Counted from the first letter of the stretch, positions 41,020-50,884 are shown. The stretch is 64,000 bases of DNA from Pseudopedobacter sp965218985 (GCA_965218985.1 CBDCMP010000007.1:248001-312000), one strand, 5' to 3'. Made by a program: numbers and translations. The notes: a model not told the origin generated them from the sequence alone.

Positions 41020-41262
41020 TCATTGGTTATCCCGCCATTCGTAAACCCAGGCCGACTGGATTTGCTCCAAATGACCTTCATTGCACTCCTCTTTGGTTCC
41101 CTCGAAATTTGGAATAGACAAGACCCAATCCATCAATTCGGTAAAGCGAAGCCTGTAAATCTTCGATTCGCCAAAATCGTCTCCGAACTTTTCGTAAAGT
41201 CCCATTGCGATGTCTTCGTAATCATTCCAATGAATTGGAAGTGCAAATTTATCTTTGTTCAT
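41020..41262 (-). CDS. iscX: IscX-like iron-sulfur assembly protein
   Basis: An 80-residue acidic protein with the IscX/YfhJ layout: W-N-D-Y-E-D-I-A-M-G-L-Y at ~12-23, L-R-F-T-E-L-M-D-W-V at ~42-51 and a C-terminal I-Q-S-A-W-V-Y-E-W. IscX binds IscS and modulates cluster assembly. The neighbour 10 nt upstream is a 2Fe-2S ferredoxin, the same pairing as in proteobacterial isc operons, although iscS, iscU and hscAB are not here. Confidence 0.85.
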   Translation of the reverse strand: MNKDKFALPIHWNDYEDIAMGLYEKFGDDFGESKIYRLRFTELMDWVLSIPNFEGTKEECNEGHLEQIQSAWVYEWRDNQ

Positions 41263-41272
41263 GTTTTGATTT

Positions 41273-41605
41273 TTAATGTCCGAGGAATTGAGATTGATCA
41301 GGCAGCGTCACTTCTATATCTCCATCAACCATCACACATTGGCAACCCAGGCGGGAGTTGATGCGTGGATTCACCGCTCTATCTATAAAATCCTCTTCCT
41401 TATCTGAGATCTCTTGAATGCTATCTTCACCTTTATTCACATACACATGGCAGGTGCTACAACCGCAAACACCCCCACAATTATGCTGTAATTCTATTCC
41501 GTTATCCAGGCAAACGTCCAGCACAGACTCCCCTTCTGCAATGGGTAGTTCCACACTTTCGTGACCTTTCTCCTCAAAATTAATTTTGATCTTATAAATG
41601 TCCAT
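41273..41605 (-). CDS. fdx: 2Fe-2S ferredoxin
   Basis: About 110 residues, vertebrate/bacterial adrenodoxin-like ferredoxin. Cluster ligands occur in C-G-G-V-C-G-C-S-T-C and the later L-G-C-Q-C segment. H-V-Y-V and the acidic patch E-E-D-F-I-D are typical of the ISC-type. The start is set at ATG 41605; a TTG three codons upstream is less likely. It forms a pair with the IscX-like gene downstream. Confidence 0.92.
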   Translation of the reverse strand: MDIYKIKINFEEKGHESVELPIAEGESVLDVCLDNGIELQHNCGGVCGCSTCHVYVNKGEDSIQEISDKEEDFIDRAVNPRINSRLGCQCVMVDGDIEVTLPDQSQFLGH

Positions 41606-41623
41606 CGGCTGCAAAATAATGAA

Positions 41624-42412
41624 TTATTCTTGCCCTGCCCGATTAGATGCATACATTTTTACTATATCTTGACTGATGGTTTGATATAGGTTTTGCAATT
41701 CAGGTTTGTCTCTAAGTAGGTGCAGGTGTTTCTGCATGGTCAATTCGTCCCCACGCCTTGCCGGACCCGTTTGTACTTCAAATGGACTATTCAACATTAC
41801 TTTATCTGAAGTCTCCTGAATCAAAGGGCGTAACAAATCAAAATCAAGCTCTGCACTTTCCAATAATTTTTCGGCTATGGCATAAAAATGATTGGTAAAA
41901 TTACAGGCGAACACTGCCGAAGCATGCAGCAAGCTTCTTTTATAAGAATTTATTCTAAACACTTTTGAGGAAAGCCCGCTCGCAACAGCCATCATTTTCT
42001 CCTCGGTGACAACATTAACGGCTTCTACAAAAAGTGGGATCTGGCTAAAATCAAGATCCGCATTTTTAGAAAAAGTTTGCAGCGGATAGAGCACCCCATA
42101 TTGAGTGGCATATTTCTGAAGCGGCTCTATCTTTGTGGAACCAGAGGTATGTATGATCAGCCTTTCATCCGTTTCAGGAATTTGAGCAGCCACTTCCTCT
42201 ATGGCATCATCCGTCACTGAAATGACCACCATCTCAATCTTTTCACTGATATCTTTGATCTCGGGAATGGAGTTGGCGCCAATCTCCAATGCCAAATCTA
42301 TGGCATGTTGATGATTCCGGCTCCACACTTGCATCACCGGATGGCCAGCCTTAATGAGCGCCTTGCTTAGATGGGTGGCTACATTCCCTGAACCTAAAAT
42401 TGCTGTTTTCAT
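41624..42412 (-). CDS. DUF2520 Rossmann-fold oxidoreductase
   Basis: 262 residues. The N-terminal dinucleotide motif I-L-G-S-G-N-V-A-T-H-L is at 5-15. S-V-T-D-D-A-I, H-T-S-G-S-T and G-V-L-Y-P-L-Q-T-F-S are the family signatures. The helical C-terminal domain (~155-262) is DUF2520, with F-A-C-N-F-T-N-H-F-Y. Related to prephenate-dehydrogenase and F420-type oxidoreductases; the substrate is unknown. Its start overlaps the ccmF stop by 4 nt (ATGA), implying one transcript. Confidence 0.88.
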   Translation of the reverse strand: MKTAILGSGNVATHLSKALIKAGHPVMQVWSRNHQHAIDLALEIGANSIPEIKDISEKIEMVVISVTDDAIEEVAAQIPETDERLIIHTSGSTKIEPLQKYATQYGVLYPLQTFSKNADLDFSQIPLFVEAVNVVTEEKMMAVASGLSSKVFRINSYKRSLLHASAVFACNFTNHFYAIAEKLLESAELDFDLLRPLIQETSDKVMLNSPFEVQTGPARRGDELTMQKHLHLLRDKPELQNLYQTISQDIVKMYASNRAGQE

Positions 42413-44853
42413 GCAGTTTCAACTTCTTTGGCTCTTCTGAAAATCGACATTAAGAAACCAATTACCATGATGATGGTCCCCCCCCAAAACAAGTTGATGT
42501 AAGGGAAAACGATCGCCTTTAATACAATCCAATCCTTTTTATCCTCTTTTGGCTTTTCATAAACCGTCAGTTCCAGCTTATCTTTCTCTGGCAGAATATT
42601 GGTGAAACGAAGCTTCAAATCTTCATGATTGGCCTTCTTACCAAAATCAACTTTTGTATTCCCTTTTATTAAAAAAATGGGGTCGACATTCTCGGTGGAA
42701 CTTTCAGTTTTTACTTCCAGATTCATCCCTATGGCCACATCACCTTTATCCAAAGGGATATCCTTTATGGTTGCATTTTTATTGATGGATTTAACCACAA
42801 TAGTGCCTTCTCTAAAACGGACGGTGTCACCAACCGAGACTTCATGAGTCACTGGAGCAAGGTATTCTTCATCTTCTGAATGACCTTCATGGTCATGGTC
42901 ATCCTCCTCCTTTAAAGGCACACTGCTCACATGGGTATACACATCGTGAAAAAGATAGTGTTTGGTGTCTGGAGAGGCGATGATCTGCTTCATTTTAGCA
43001 TTCTGCTGTGCATTCGGATAGAGGTTGAAATTCTCTTTGATCCCACCATCATCACCAAAAACCTTATAATTCACTTTGTAATAGGTGTTCACTCCTGATG
43101 TGGAATCGCCTTCATAGGTGACGGTATATTCATTCATTTTGATCGGATCATTCTTGTATAGGATGATGTTCTCCCTGGGATTATTACTCTTCGCAAATTC
43201 GTCTCCGAAACCAATTCCGGTGTTGTTTAAAGAGATGACCTTATTATTGGCTGCAGCAATTAAAGCTCCCACCAGTATCAGGGCAAAGCCAATATGAGCC
43301 ACCGCTGAACCAGCGAGTCTCCACTTCCCTTTAACTGCCTCTCCCAGCACTTTTGCATTACATAAAATGGAGAAAATTGCAGACCAGGTCAGCAAAATAT
43401 ACATCACATTCCGATAAATCCCAGTGACATAAACCACCACAGCTGTTAGTAGAACCGCCACCACAAAAGAAACCATCAAACTGATGAAGAATTTTTTGGA
43501 ATCGGTTTTTTTATATTTAAGAAATTGAGAAAATGCGGATATGGTTGCTATGGCAAAGCCAAACGCCACTTGCCATTTGTTATAATGCTGAATAAGATTG
43601 GTAGGTGGCGCTATGTTCGCCCCAAAGATTTTATTGTAGACAGGAATGGAGGTGGTGGCTAAAATCTGTATGCAGGACACCACCAATACAATGGCTCCAA
43701 TAAACAGCCAGAACTCTCTGGAATAAGTTTCCTCGTCTTTCTTTGTGATGGGGAGTTTCTTCCAATTGATGATGATTAGAACAGCCGCAAGCACAATGAA
43801 TACGAGCATGTATATCAATAGCTGACCAGACATCCCCAGATCTGTGAAAGCATGAACAGAAGTCTCTCCTAAAATCCCACTTCTGGTAAGAAAAGAAGCA
43901 TACAGCACCAGGATAAAACTAATGATGATCAAAAACAATGCTGTGAAATAAGAATGACCCGAATTTTTATATGCGATCATCACATGCACCCCAGCTATTA
44001 AAGTCAACCATGGAAGGATGGACGCATTCTCCACGGGATCCCAAGCCCAAAATCCACCAAAATTCAAAGCTTCGTAGGCCCAGAATGATCCCATGATGAT
44101 ACCGGTTCCCAACACCATCACTGCAAACAGGACCCAGGGCATAGCAGGTTTAACCCACTCTGCATACCTCTTTTCCCACAACGCTGCGATTCCGTAAGCA
44201 AATGGAACCACCATGGAGGCAAAGCCTAAAAACAAAGTTGGCGGATGAATCACCATCCAATAGTTTTGCAAGAGGGGGTTTAATCCGTTACCATCCTGAA
44301 TCAGGCTCAAATAATCTGCCCTTGAAAAAATTGGCGCTTCTATAGCTTCTCTTAACAGAATGAAAGGAGAGGATCCGATTTTAGCACCTAAAATCTCCAC
44401 ACCTAAAAGCATCGAAGCTAAAAACACCTGAGAGATGGAGATCACGGTCATCACACTGTTCTCCCAACTTTTTGCTTTAAAGATGACCACACATCCCAAA
44501 ACAGCTTCCCAAAAAGTCCAAAGCCAAAAGCTTCCTTCCTGCCCTTCCCAAAAACAGGAGATGATATAATACACCGGAAGCGTTTTGGAGGAGTGCGCCC
44601 AAGCGTAATGATATTCAAAAAGATGGCTATAAATGATATAAAACAGACATGCTCCAATTCCTATCACTGAAAACAAATTCAAGCGATAAGCAAATCTTCC
44701 TAATCTGGTCCAGGAATGGTCTAATTTGTCTTTTGTGAGGGTTGCAAATAAATAGCTCAACATGGCTATTAATGCTGTCCCAAAAGAAAGTATGATAAAG
44801 AACTGACCGAGCTTACCCGGCAACAGGTGTTCACCCGTGAAATGTGTATCCAT
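42409..44853 (-). CDS. ccmF: Cytochrome c heme lyase CcmF
   Basis: 814 residues with about 14 membrane segments. The WWD-type motif G-G-F-W-A-W-D-P-V-E-N-A-S-I-L-P-W-L (~250-267) presents heme; conserved His flank it (P-P-T-L-F-L-G-F-A-S after M-V-I-H). The periplasmic domain near residues ~560-750 has an extra acidic His-rich loop (D-D-H-D-H-E-G-H). With CcmE, 7 nt upstream, it attaches heme to apocytochrome c. CcmABCD and CcmH are not in the window. Confidence 0.93.
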   Translation of the reverse strand: MDTHFTGEHLLPGKLGQFFIILSFGTALIAMLSYLFATLTKDKLDHSWTRLGRFAYRLNLFSVIGIGACLFYIIYSHLFEYHYAWAHSSKTLPVYYIISCFWEGQEGSFWLWTFWEAVLGCVVIFKAKSWENSVMTVISISQVFLASMLLGVEILGAKIGSSPFILLREAIEAPIFSRADYLSLIQDGNGLNPLLQNYWMVIHPPTLFLGFASMVVPFAYGIAALWEKRYAEWVKPAMPWVLFAVMVLGTGIIMGSFWAYEALNFGGFWAWDPVENASILPWLTLIAGVHVMIAYKNSGHSYFTALFLIIISFILVLYASFLTRSGILGETSVHAFTDLGMSGQLLIYMLVFIVLAAVLIIINWKKLPITKKDEETYSREFWLFIGAIVLVVSCIQILATTSIPVYNKIFGANIAPPTNLIQHYNKWQVAFGFAIATISAFSQFLKYKKTDSKKFFISLMVSFVVAVLLTAVVVYVTGIYRNVMYILLTWSAIFSILCNAKVLGEAVKGKWRLAGSAVAHIGFALILVGALIAAANNKVISLNNTGIGFGDEFAKSNNPRENIILYKNDPIKMNEYTVTYEGDSTSGVNTYYKVNYKVFGDDGGIKENFNLYPNAQQNAKMKQIIASPDTKHYLFHDVYTHVSSVPLKEEDDHDHEGHSEDEEYLAPVTHEVSVGDTVRFREGTIVVKSINKNATIKDIPLDKGDVAIGMNLEVKTESSTENVDPIFLIKGNTKVDFGKKANHEDLKLRFTNILPEKDKLELTVYEKPKEDKKDWIVLKAIVFPYINLFWGGTIIMVIGFLMSIFRRAKEVETA

Positions 44854-44860
44854 TAAAAAA

Positions 44861-45265
44861 TTAACTTTTTATTGATTTCACTTCAGTGACTTCAATTTTA
44901 TCCTGAGTGTATTTTGAAGGGCATTTCATTAAAATTTTGTTGGCATGAAAACTCCCATTCTCCATTTGTCCGGTTAGCACTATTTGTTCTGACTTTTCAA
45001 AATCCTGAGGTTTTGTCCCGGTAAACTCCACTTTACATTCCTTTCCTTTGTTATCAACCATATAAAAAGAGAAATAATTTGCATCCTTTTGAGGATTGTA
45101 AACCATCTCTTTTCCTTTATTCAACTTACCCACCACATGCAATTCTTTTTGCGTTTTTTGAGCTTCCGAAAAAGAACCGTAAGTGCTGCTATCTGCATAA
45201 GTGCTGATGATCACTCCAATAGCGACAGCAATGATGATCATTCCTACAATTGAGCTTTTTTTCAT
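44861..45265 (-). CDS. ccmE: Heme chaperone CcmE, cysteine (CxxxY) variant
   Basis: 134 residues with one N-terminal membrane anchor (~7-22) and an OB-fold periplasmic domain. CcmE carries heme from CcmC to CcmF. The usual heme-binding His of H-x-x-x-Y is replaced: the tail reads K-C-P-S-K-Y, with Cys115 and Tyr119. This is the cysteine form known from Desulfovibrio and archaea. H-V-V-G-K-L and V-L-T-G-Q-M mark the fold. First gene of the ccmE-ccmF-DUF2520 unit. Confidence 0.9.
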   Translation of the reverse strand: MKKSSIVGMIIIAVAIGVIISTYADSSTYGSFSEAQKTQKELHVVGKLNKGKEMVYNPQKDANYFSFYMVDNKGKECKVEFTGTKPQDFEKSEQIVLTGQMENGSFHANKILMKCPSKYTQDKIEVTEVKSIKS

Positions 45266-45517
45266 GAGAATATATTTTTTTTAAATGGTTATGAAGCAAT
45301 CCTGAGCATATTCACTTTGGTTCGTGAGCGGCATGCTCATGATGGTTTCATGAGAATAATATTTATGAGGTGAGATCACAACCTATAAACGATGGAATCA
45401 TTCTATAAGTCTCTAAAATCACCGAGGTTTTTAAAAATATGTGCAAAAATACAAAACACAGAAGGCTAAGCAGGAAAGTAAAGCTACTTATGATTTATCA
45501 AGAATCGTTCTAAATAA

Positions 45518-46330
45518 TCAGGAAAAATTATCCCAGATATTTTTTTGAACCAGACTGATTTTATCTTCAAAGAATAATTGGGTGCTGTTTTCAAAAGCAC
45601 TGGTTTTATCAGAAACAAAGAAATGATAGCTGGGTTTAGTTGCTGAATCGTTCAGCAAATTGAAGTCTTTCAATCTTCTTTTCACATCATTGGCTACTAT
45701 TATTGCGGTATTCAAAATGTCAACCTTTCCGAGATAATAAGCTTCTATCTCCTCTCTGATTAATGGATAATGCGTACAGGCCAGAATCAGCGAATCTATC
45801 TTTCTTAATTTTGGAGAGGATAGGTAGGTGTTGATGATGGTCTTGCTGATGTTGTTATTGAAAAATCCCTCCTCTATCATGGGAGCCAGCAAAGGAGTGG
45901 CCAATGACTGTACCGTGAGATTGGGCGACGCTGCTTTGAGTTTTTTAGCATATACATTTGATTTAATGGTTGCTTTGGTGGCTATCACCCCGATCTTCTT
46001 GTATGCTTCATGCTGTGTGCAAAAAGCCACCACCGGGTCAATCACATTTAAGATGGGCAGTTCCTGACCCAAAAAATCCTTTAAATCCTGATAGCCGAGT
46101 GAAGAAGCAGTATTACAAGCAATTACGATGACCTTACAGCCTTGTTGCTGTAAAAACCGGCCGATCTTTAGGGTGTAATATTTGATTGCCTCAGCTGATT
46201 TATCGCCGTAAGGCATATGGGCGGTATCACCGAAATAAATCAGACTCTCGTTAGGCAACACTTGCCTAATGGCATTAGCCACAGTTAATCCTCCAATTCC
46301 TGAATCAAATATACCTATGGGACTTTGCAT
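45518..46330 (-). CDS. murI: Glutamate racemase
   Basis: 270 residues; makes D-glutamate for peptidoglycan. F-D-S-G-I-G-G-L-T at ~8-16, the first catalytic Cys72 in V-I-A-C-N-T-A-S, and the second in L-I-L-A-C-T-H-Y-P. The phosphate-type pocket segment Y-F-G-D-T-A-H-M-P-Y-G is present. It follows the ompH genes on the same strand but is separated by a terminator. Confidence 0.96.
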   Translation of the reverse strand: MQSPIGIFDSGIGGLTVANAIRQVLPNESLIYFGDTAHMPYGDKSAEAIKYYTLKIGRFLQQQGCKVIVIACNTASSLGYQDLKDFLGQELPILNVIDPVVAFCTQHEAYKKIGVIATKATIKSNVYAKKLKAASPNLTVQSLATPLLAPMIEEGFFNNNISKTIINTYLSSPKLRKIDSLILACTHYPLIREEIEAYYLGKVDILNTAIIVANDVKRRLKDFNLLNDSATKPSYHFFVSDKTSAFENSTQLFFEDKISLVQKNIWDNFS

Positions 46331-46390
46331 GATTTGATCTTAAAGCTTAAAGCGGAATGCTGAAAGCATTTATAAACGAAATTACTATTT

Positions 46391-46431
46391 AAAACAAAAA
46401 TGCGAAACTGAAATCGTGTTCAGTTTCGCAT
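46391..46431 (-). terminator. Rho-independent terminator of the bamA-ompH operon
   Basis: Perfect 12-bp stem ATGCGAAACTGA / TCAGTTTCGCAT with an 8-nt loop, followed on the minus strand by TTTTTGTTTT. Confidence 0.9.
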
Positions 46432-46457
46432 GAAGCTTTCGGTCTTAGGCCTAAATC

Positions 46458-46970
46458 TTATTTCAATCCCAATTTGGTTTTCACTTCCGGCATGATGTTG
46501 ATTCCGCCATCGAAATAAACTATCCCTGGCTGGGTGGTATCAAAAACATAAGCATATCCCTTTTCTTTAGCCACTGCTTTCACTGCATCTTCTGCCTTTT
46601 TAAGAATCGGATCGTATAATTCTCCCCTTTTCTTCTCAAAGTCATCACTGGCTTTTTGTTGGAATTCTTCTATGCGTTTTTGCAAATCCTGAATCTCTTT
46701 GACTTTGGCATCTTTCATGGCGTCACTTAAAGTTTTCTCTGCACCTTGAAAAGCCTGAACTTTTGTTTGATATTCGGTGTACATGGTTTTGCCATCTGCA
46801 TCTAAAGAAGCTTTAAATGTCTCTAATTGCTTATCAGCATTCACTACTTCCGGCATGGCCTTTATCAATTCTGCAGAATTGATATGTGCGATTTTTTGCT
46901 GAGCATTTGCCAGTGTGCCTGCAAATATCAATCCTCCTGCCACTAAAACAATCTTAAATAAATTTCTCAT
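46458..46970 (-). CDS. OmpH/Skp periplasmic chaperone (second copy)
   Basis: 170 residues: signal peptide to A-N-A (~23), start of the mature protein Q-Q-K-I-A-H-I-N-S-A-E-L, then a long coiled coil (~45-125) forming the tentacles of the Skp trimer, and a final beta region with Y-A-Y-V-F-D-T. Skp holds unfolded outer-membrane proteins for BamA. It is the last gene before the terminator. Confidence 0.9.
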   Translation of the reverse strand: MRNLFKIVLVAGGLIFAGTLANAQQKIAHINSAELIKAMPEVVNADKQLETFKASLDADGKTMYTEYQTKVQAFQGAEKTLSDAMKDAKVKEIQDLQKRIEEFQQKASDDFEKKRGELYDPILKKAEDAVKAVAKEKGYAYVFDTTQPGIVYFDGGINIMPEVKTKLGLK

Positions 46971-47021
46971 TTTTCTTACTTGTGTGTTAATTTTGATTTT
47001 ACGATTTTAAAATAAATTATG

Positions 47022-47549
47022 CTATTTAGCAAATGATCCTGGTTTATATCCTAAACGAGTGATGATATCATTGGTGCTATCAAAGCTTGATCTTGCGTAT
47101 AACAAAGTTACGGTACTTTTGTCAATAACTATATCAATATTTTGGCTATTGGCGAATTCTTCGATCGCTTTCGCCACTTTGTCCTGAATGGGTTTGATCA
47201 ATTTAACCTTCTGTTTGTAAAGATCTCCCTCAAAACCAAATTTCTGTTGCTGAAGATCACGTACCTCCTTCTCTTTTTGAAGGATCTCCGCTTCCCTTGT
47301 TTTCATCATGGCATCCGTGAGCAAAACTCTATCGGCATCAAAATCCTTTCTCATCTTCTCCACCTCGCTGAATTTCGCATCGATATCTTTTTGCCATTGA
47401 TCTGACAAGGCGTCCAATTGCTTTTGAGCGGATGCGTATTCAGGTATATGTTTTAGGATATATTCAGAATCAACATAAGCCAATCTTTGTGCAAAAGCAG
47501 CTACACTTAGCATAACGATGAATAAGGTTAGAATGATATATCTCTTCAT
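47022..47549 (-). CDS. OmpH/Skp periplasmic chaperone (first copy)
   Basis: 175 residues with signal peptide (~1-20, ending A-F-A), mature start Q-R-L-A-Y-V-D-S-E-Y-I-L, coiled-coil arms (~40-130) and C-terminal I-D-I-V-I-D-K-S-T-V. Related to its neighbour at 46458 but clearly diverged, so an old duplication. It starts 10 nt after bamA and should assist outer-membrane protein delivery. Confidence 0.9.
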   Translation of the reverse strand: MKRYIILTLFIVMLSVAAFAQRLAYVDSEYILKHIPEYASAQKQLDALSDQWQKDIDAKFSEVEKMRKDFDADRVLLTDAMMKTREAEILQKEKEVRDLQQQKFGFEGDLYKQKVKLIKPIQDKVAKAIEEFANSQNIDIVIDKSTVTLLYARSSFDSTNDIITRLGYKPGSFAK

Positions 47550-47559
47550 CTCTGTTTAA

Positions 47560-50082
47560 TCAAAACCCTCCTAACTGTTGTGCAATACTGAACGTAAACG
47601 CCTGTTTACCTCCATCTCTCTGACCTGGAATGGCATCAAAAGCATAGCCATAATCTATACCCAACAGACCGAAAATAGGCAAGAAGATTCTGGCTCCAAC
47701 TCCAACTGATCTCTTCACATTAAACGGATTAAATTCGCTAAACTTATTCCAGGTGTTACCTCCTTCGGCGAAAGCCAATACAAATATAGTTGCAGATTCT
47801 CCAACCATTACAGGATGCCTCAGTTCTAAAACGTATTTATTGAAAATCGGGCTGCCAGCTGAAGTCGGTGCACCTTCCGGAACTATTGAATTATTTGCAT
47901 ATCCCCTTAATCCAATCACTTCTGATCCCTGTAAAAAGTCAAATCCCTGCAAGCCGTCTCCTCCTAACTTAAACCTTCCGAATGGTGCCTGACCCACTTC
48001 TTTGCTGTAATAGCCCAAAAATCCAAATTGTGCCTGCGCTTTTAAGATCAGTTTACCATATATTTTTTGGAAGAATTGAGATTCAAATTTCCACTTATGA
48101 TATTCTGCGAATTTATATTTATCAGACGTGGGCAGGTTGTTGTAGTTCTTGCCATTGAAAGCAGAATAAGGCAAGGTAGCCTGAACGGTAAATTTAATGT
48201 TAGAACCTGATGTCGGAAATATCGGCGCATCCACAGAATTCCTGCTGATGACCTGGCTCAAACTTAAATCGTAGGAATTTCCATTTTCAAATAAATAGCC
48301 AGCGTAATTATTTAATTTAAACTGTTGAAGGTTTGCAGCATAATCAACCCTGAAATAATCATCGGGCCATTTTAACTGCTTGCCCAAACTAAATGTCAAA
48401 CCGTTTAACCTGATTTTTTGCAAAGAAGGGTCTCTGTTTGTCAATCCATTGCTTTGTAAAGAGGTGAAGGCACTGATGCCAAAATAAATGGGCTTTTTAC
48501 CCCCGAGCCATGGCTCAGAGAAAGAGAAACTATAAGACTGATAGTATTTACCATTTGTTTGCCCCCTGATGCTCAGTTTCTGTCCATCGCCCTTTGGCAA
48601 AGGCTTGTAGGCCTTTAGATTGAACAGATTTCTTGCCGAAAAATTATTGAACGTCAACCCTAAAGTCCCAACCACTCTTCCCCCTCCAAAACCTCCTGAC
48701 AGCTCAATTTGATCAGAAGGCTTCTCGACCACGGTATACTGGATATCCACGGTTCCGTCGTTAGGATTGATATTTATAGGTTCAACACCCATCTTTTGTT
48801 CGTCAAAATTACCTAACTGTACGATTTGTCTTTGTGATCTCACCAACAGATCTTTGGAGAATTTTTGACCGGGCTTGGTTCTGATTTCTCTTAAGACAAC
48901 TTTATCATTGGTGAGTTCGTTGCCTTTTAAAATGATATTGTTGATGGTATATTGCGGACCTTCATAAATTCTGATCTCCAAATCGACCGTGTCATTGTAA
49001 ATTTTTGTCTGAACCGGATCTGCCTGAAAGGTCAAATAACCATCATTTAGATATAGAGAAGACACATCATCACTGGAAGGACTGCTTTTTAAAGTCTTCT
49101 CTAATTTAGCCTCGCTAAAAACTTCGCCCTTTTCAATTTTAAGAACTTGCTTTAAAAGTGAGGTGGGATATTTTGCATTACCGGCGAAGGTGATGTTCCC
49201 AAAATAATATTTTGGGCCTTCGTGAATATGGAGATCTATATCCACGGATTTTTCATCGTGTTTATAAACAGAATCGGAGACAATCTCCGCATCACGGTAA
49301 CCCTTCTCCCTCATCTTGGCAATCATCGTGGTTTTATCCTCCTCGTATTTATCCCTTAGAAACTTACCTGATCCAAATATTTTATACCAGGCTTTTTCAT
49401 GTGTCTTCTTTAAATATTTTTTAAGTTTGGCATCAGAGAAATCTTTATTGCCTTCTATATTGATGGCATTCACCTTTACCTTACTCTTTTTATCCACCTT
49501 CACGTTAACGATTCGGCTGTTCACATCTGAAGTGTCATTCACTGTGGTGATATCAACAGTCGTATTTAAATATCCCTTATCATAAAAATGTTTAGTGATG
49601 ATGCTATTGATGGTGTTGTTAAGATTTTCATTAACAATTTTGCCTTTTTGATTATTCAGCTTCTCCTGAATATCCGCAGTTTCGCTTTTGCCTAACCCAT
49701 TGACTTTAATTCGTGACACACGTGGTCTCTCCGTCAGGTTTAAATCGAAATAAATAGAATCTCCACTGATTTTATCGATATTCAAGGAAACATCATCAAA
49801 TAAACCTTGCGCCCAAAGATTTTTCACTGCATTGGAAGTAGCGTCTCCAGGCACCATGATTCTATCTCCAACTGTTAGTTTAGAGAGGGTGATGAGCACA
49901 GATTTATCTAAATATTTAACCCCATTCACATTTACTCCGGCAATCACGAATTCCTTAGGATTTGCATAATCCATTTCGTCACCTGGCTTCTCAGTGGTTG
50001 GTGTTCTCAGCGAAGGTGTGGTTTGCGTGAACCCTTTAAAAGTGAGGCCCAGAAAAAATATAATTATTAAAAAATTCTTCAT
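47560..50082 (-). CDS. bamA: Outer membrane protein assembly factor BamA
   Basis: 840 residues. Signal peptide (~1-19), a short linker, then five POTRA domains (~45-450) recognisable by repeated G-x-x-x-x-x-x-x-L motifs such as V-N-G-V-K-Y and I-E-G-N-K-D. The C-terminal 16-strand barrel follows (~470-840). G-G-D-G-L-Q-G-F and L-R-G-Y-A carry the conserved loop-6 (V/L)RG(F/Y) motif that inserts in the barrel. It folds and inserts outer-membrane proteins. Cotranscribed with the two ompH genes. Confidence 0.95.
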   Translation of the reverse strand: MKNFLIIIFFLGLTFKGFTQTTPSLRTPTTEKPGDEMDYANPKEFVIAGVNVNGVKYLDKSVLITLSKLTVGDRIMVPGDATSNAVKNLWAQGLFDDVSLNIDKISGDSIYFDLNLTERPRVSRIKVNGLGKSETADIQEKLNNQKGKIVNENLNNTINSIITKHFYDKGYLNTTVDITTVNDTSDVNSRIVNVKVDKKSKVKVNAINIEGNKDFSDAKLKKYLKKTHEKAWYKIFGSGKFLRDKYEEDKTTMIAKMREKGYRDAEIVSDSVYKHDEKSVDIDLHIHEGPKYYFGNITFAGNAKYPTSLLKQVLKIEKGEVFSEAKLEKTLKSSPSSDDVSSLYLNDGYLTFQADPVQTKIYNDTVDLEIRIYEGPQYTINNIILKGNELTNDKVVLREIRTKPGQKFSKDLLVRSQRQIVQLGNFDEQKMGVEPININPNDGTVDIQYTVVEKPSDQIELSGGFGGGRVVGTLGLTFNNFSARNLFNLKAYKPLPKGDGQKLSIRGQTNGKYYQSYSFSFSEPWLGGKKPIYFGISAFTSLQSNGLTNRDPSLQKIRLNGLTFSLGKQLKWPDDYFRVDYAANLQQFKLNNYAGYLFENGNSYDLSLSQVISRNSVDAPIFPTSGSNIKFTVQATLPYSAFNGKNYNNLPTSDKYKFAEYHKWKFESQFFQKIYGKLILKAQAQFGFLGYYSKEVGQAPFGRFKLGGDGLQGFDFLQGSEVIGLRGYANNSIVPEGAPTSAGSPIFNKYVLELRHPVMVGESATIFVLAFAEGGNTWNKFSEFNPFNVKRSVGVGARIFLPIFGLLGIDYGYAFDAIPGQRDGGKQAFTFSIAQQLGGF

Positions 50083-50143
50083 TCACGTTATTTATGGCTG
50101 CTAAATTAGCGGTATTGTTTGTTAAATTTTGTTAAAAGTAAAA

Positions 50144-50884
50144 TTAGCCTATCTGTTCGCTGGTCAATCCGAATCTTCTCTCCCTCTGCTGATAATCATA
50201 GATGGCTTCAAAAAGATGTTCTCTTCGGAAATCAGGCCACAACTTTGGCGTAAAGTACAACTCGGCATACGCCAACTGCCAAAGCAGATAATTACTGATG
50301 CGGTGCTCCCCGCTTGTTCTGATCATCAATTCAGGATCGGGAAGGTTATGCGTGGATAAATAAGATTCAAAAAGTTTTTCATTCACCTCGTTTTGCGTTA
50401 TCAAACCTGATTTTACATCGGCAGCGATTTTCTTTGTTGCATTCAGGATCTCCCATCTTGAACTGTAAGACAATGCTAACGTCAGGGTTAGCCTGCTATT
50501 GTTGGAAGTTTTCTCCATTGCTTCCAGCAGCTCTTTGTAACACCTTTCAGGAAGGGAAGTCAAGTCTCCAATCGCATTAAGCTTCACGTCATTCTCCATT
50601 AAGGTTTTTGTCTCTTTATTGATGGTGCTGACCAGCAATTCCATTAATGCGGTCACCTCCAGTTTGGGACGGTTCCAATTCTCCGTGGAGAAAGCATATA
50701 AAGTTAAATGCTCTACTCCAATCTCTGCAGCTCCTTCAACCGTGTCTCTAACAGCCAGCACCCCGTTCTTATGCCCGAAAACACGCATTTTCCCTTTCTC
50801 TTTGGCCCATCTCCCATTTCCATCCATGATGATGGCCACATGTTTGGGTAATTTCTCAAGATTTAATTTGTCTTTGAAACTCAT
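50144..50884 (-). CDS. uppS: Isoprenyl transferase (undecaprenyl diphosphate synthase)
   Basis: 246 residues. H-V-A-I-I-M-D-G-N-G-R-W (~15-26) holds catalytic Asp21; F-G-H-K-N-G and the E-N-W-N-R-P segment follow. R-T-S-G-E-H-R-I-S-N-Y-L-L-W-Q and A-E-L-Y-F are the C-terminal signature. It makes the lipid carrier for wall and lipopolysaccharide synthesis. Its position before bamA is usual in Bacteroidota. Confidence 0.96.
   Translation of the reverse strand: MSFKDKLNLEKLPKHVAIIMDGNGRWAKEKGKMRVFGHKNGVLAVRDTVEGAAEIGVEHLTLYAFSTENWNRPKLEVTALMELLVSTINKETKTLMENDVKLNAIGDLTSLPERCYKELLEAMEKTSNNSRLTLTLALSYSSRWEILNATKKIAADVKSGLITQNEVNEKLFESYLSTHNLPDPELMIRTSGEHRISNYLLWQLAYAELYFTPKLWPDFRREHLFEAIYDYQQRERRFGLTSEQIG

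Noticed and set aside
45266..45517. Possible regulatory RNA in the ccmE-murI gap
   Set aside because: A short GAGC/GCTC pairing is seen, but no promoter, terminator or stable structure could be supported.
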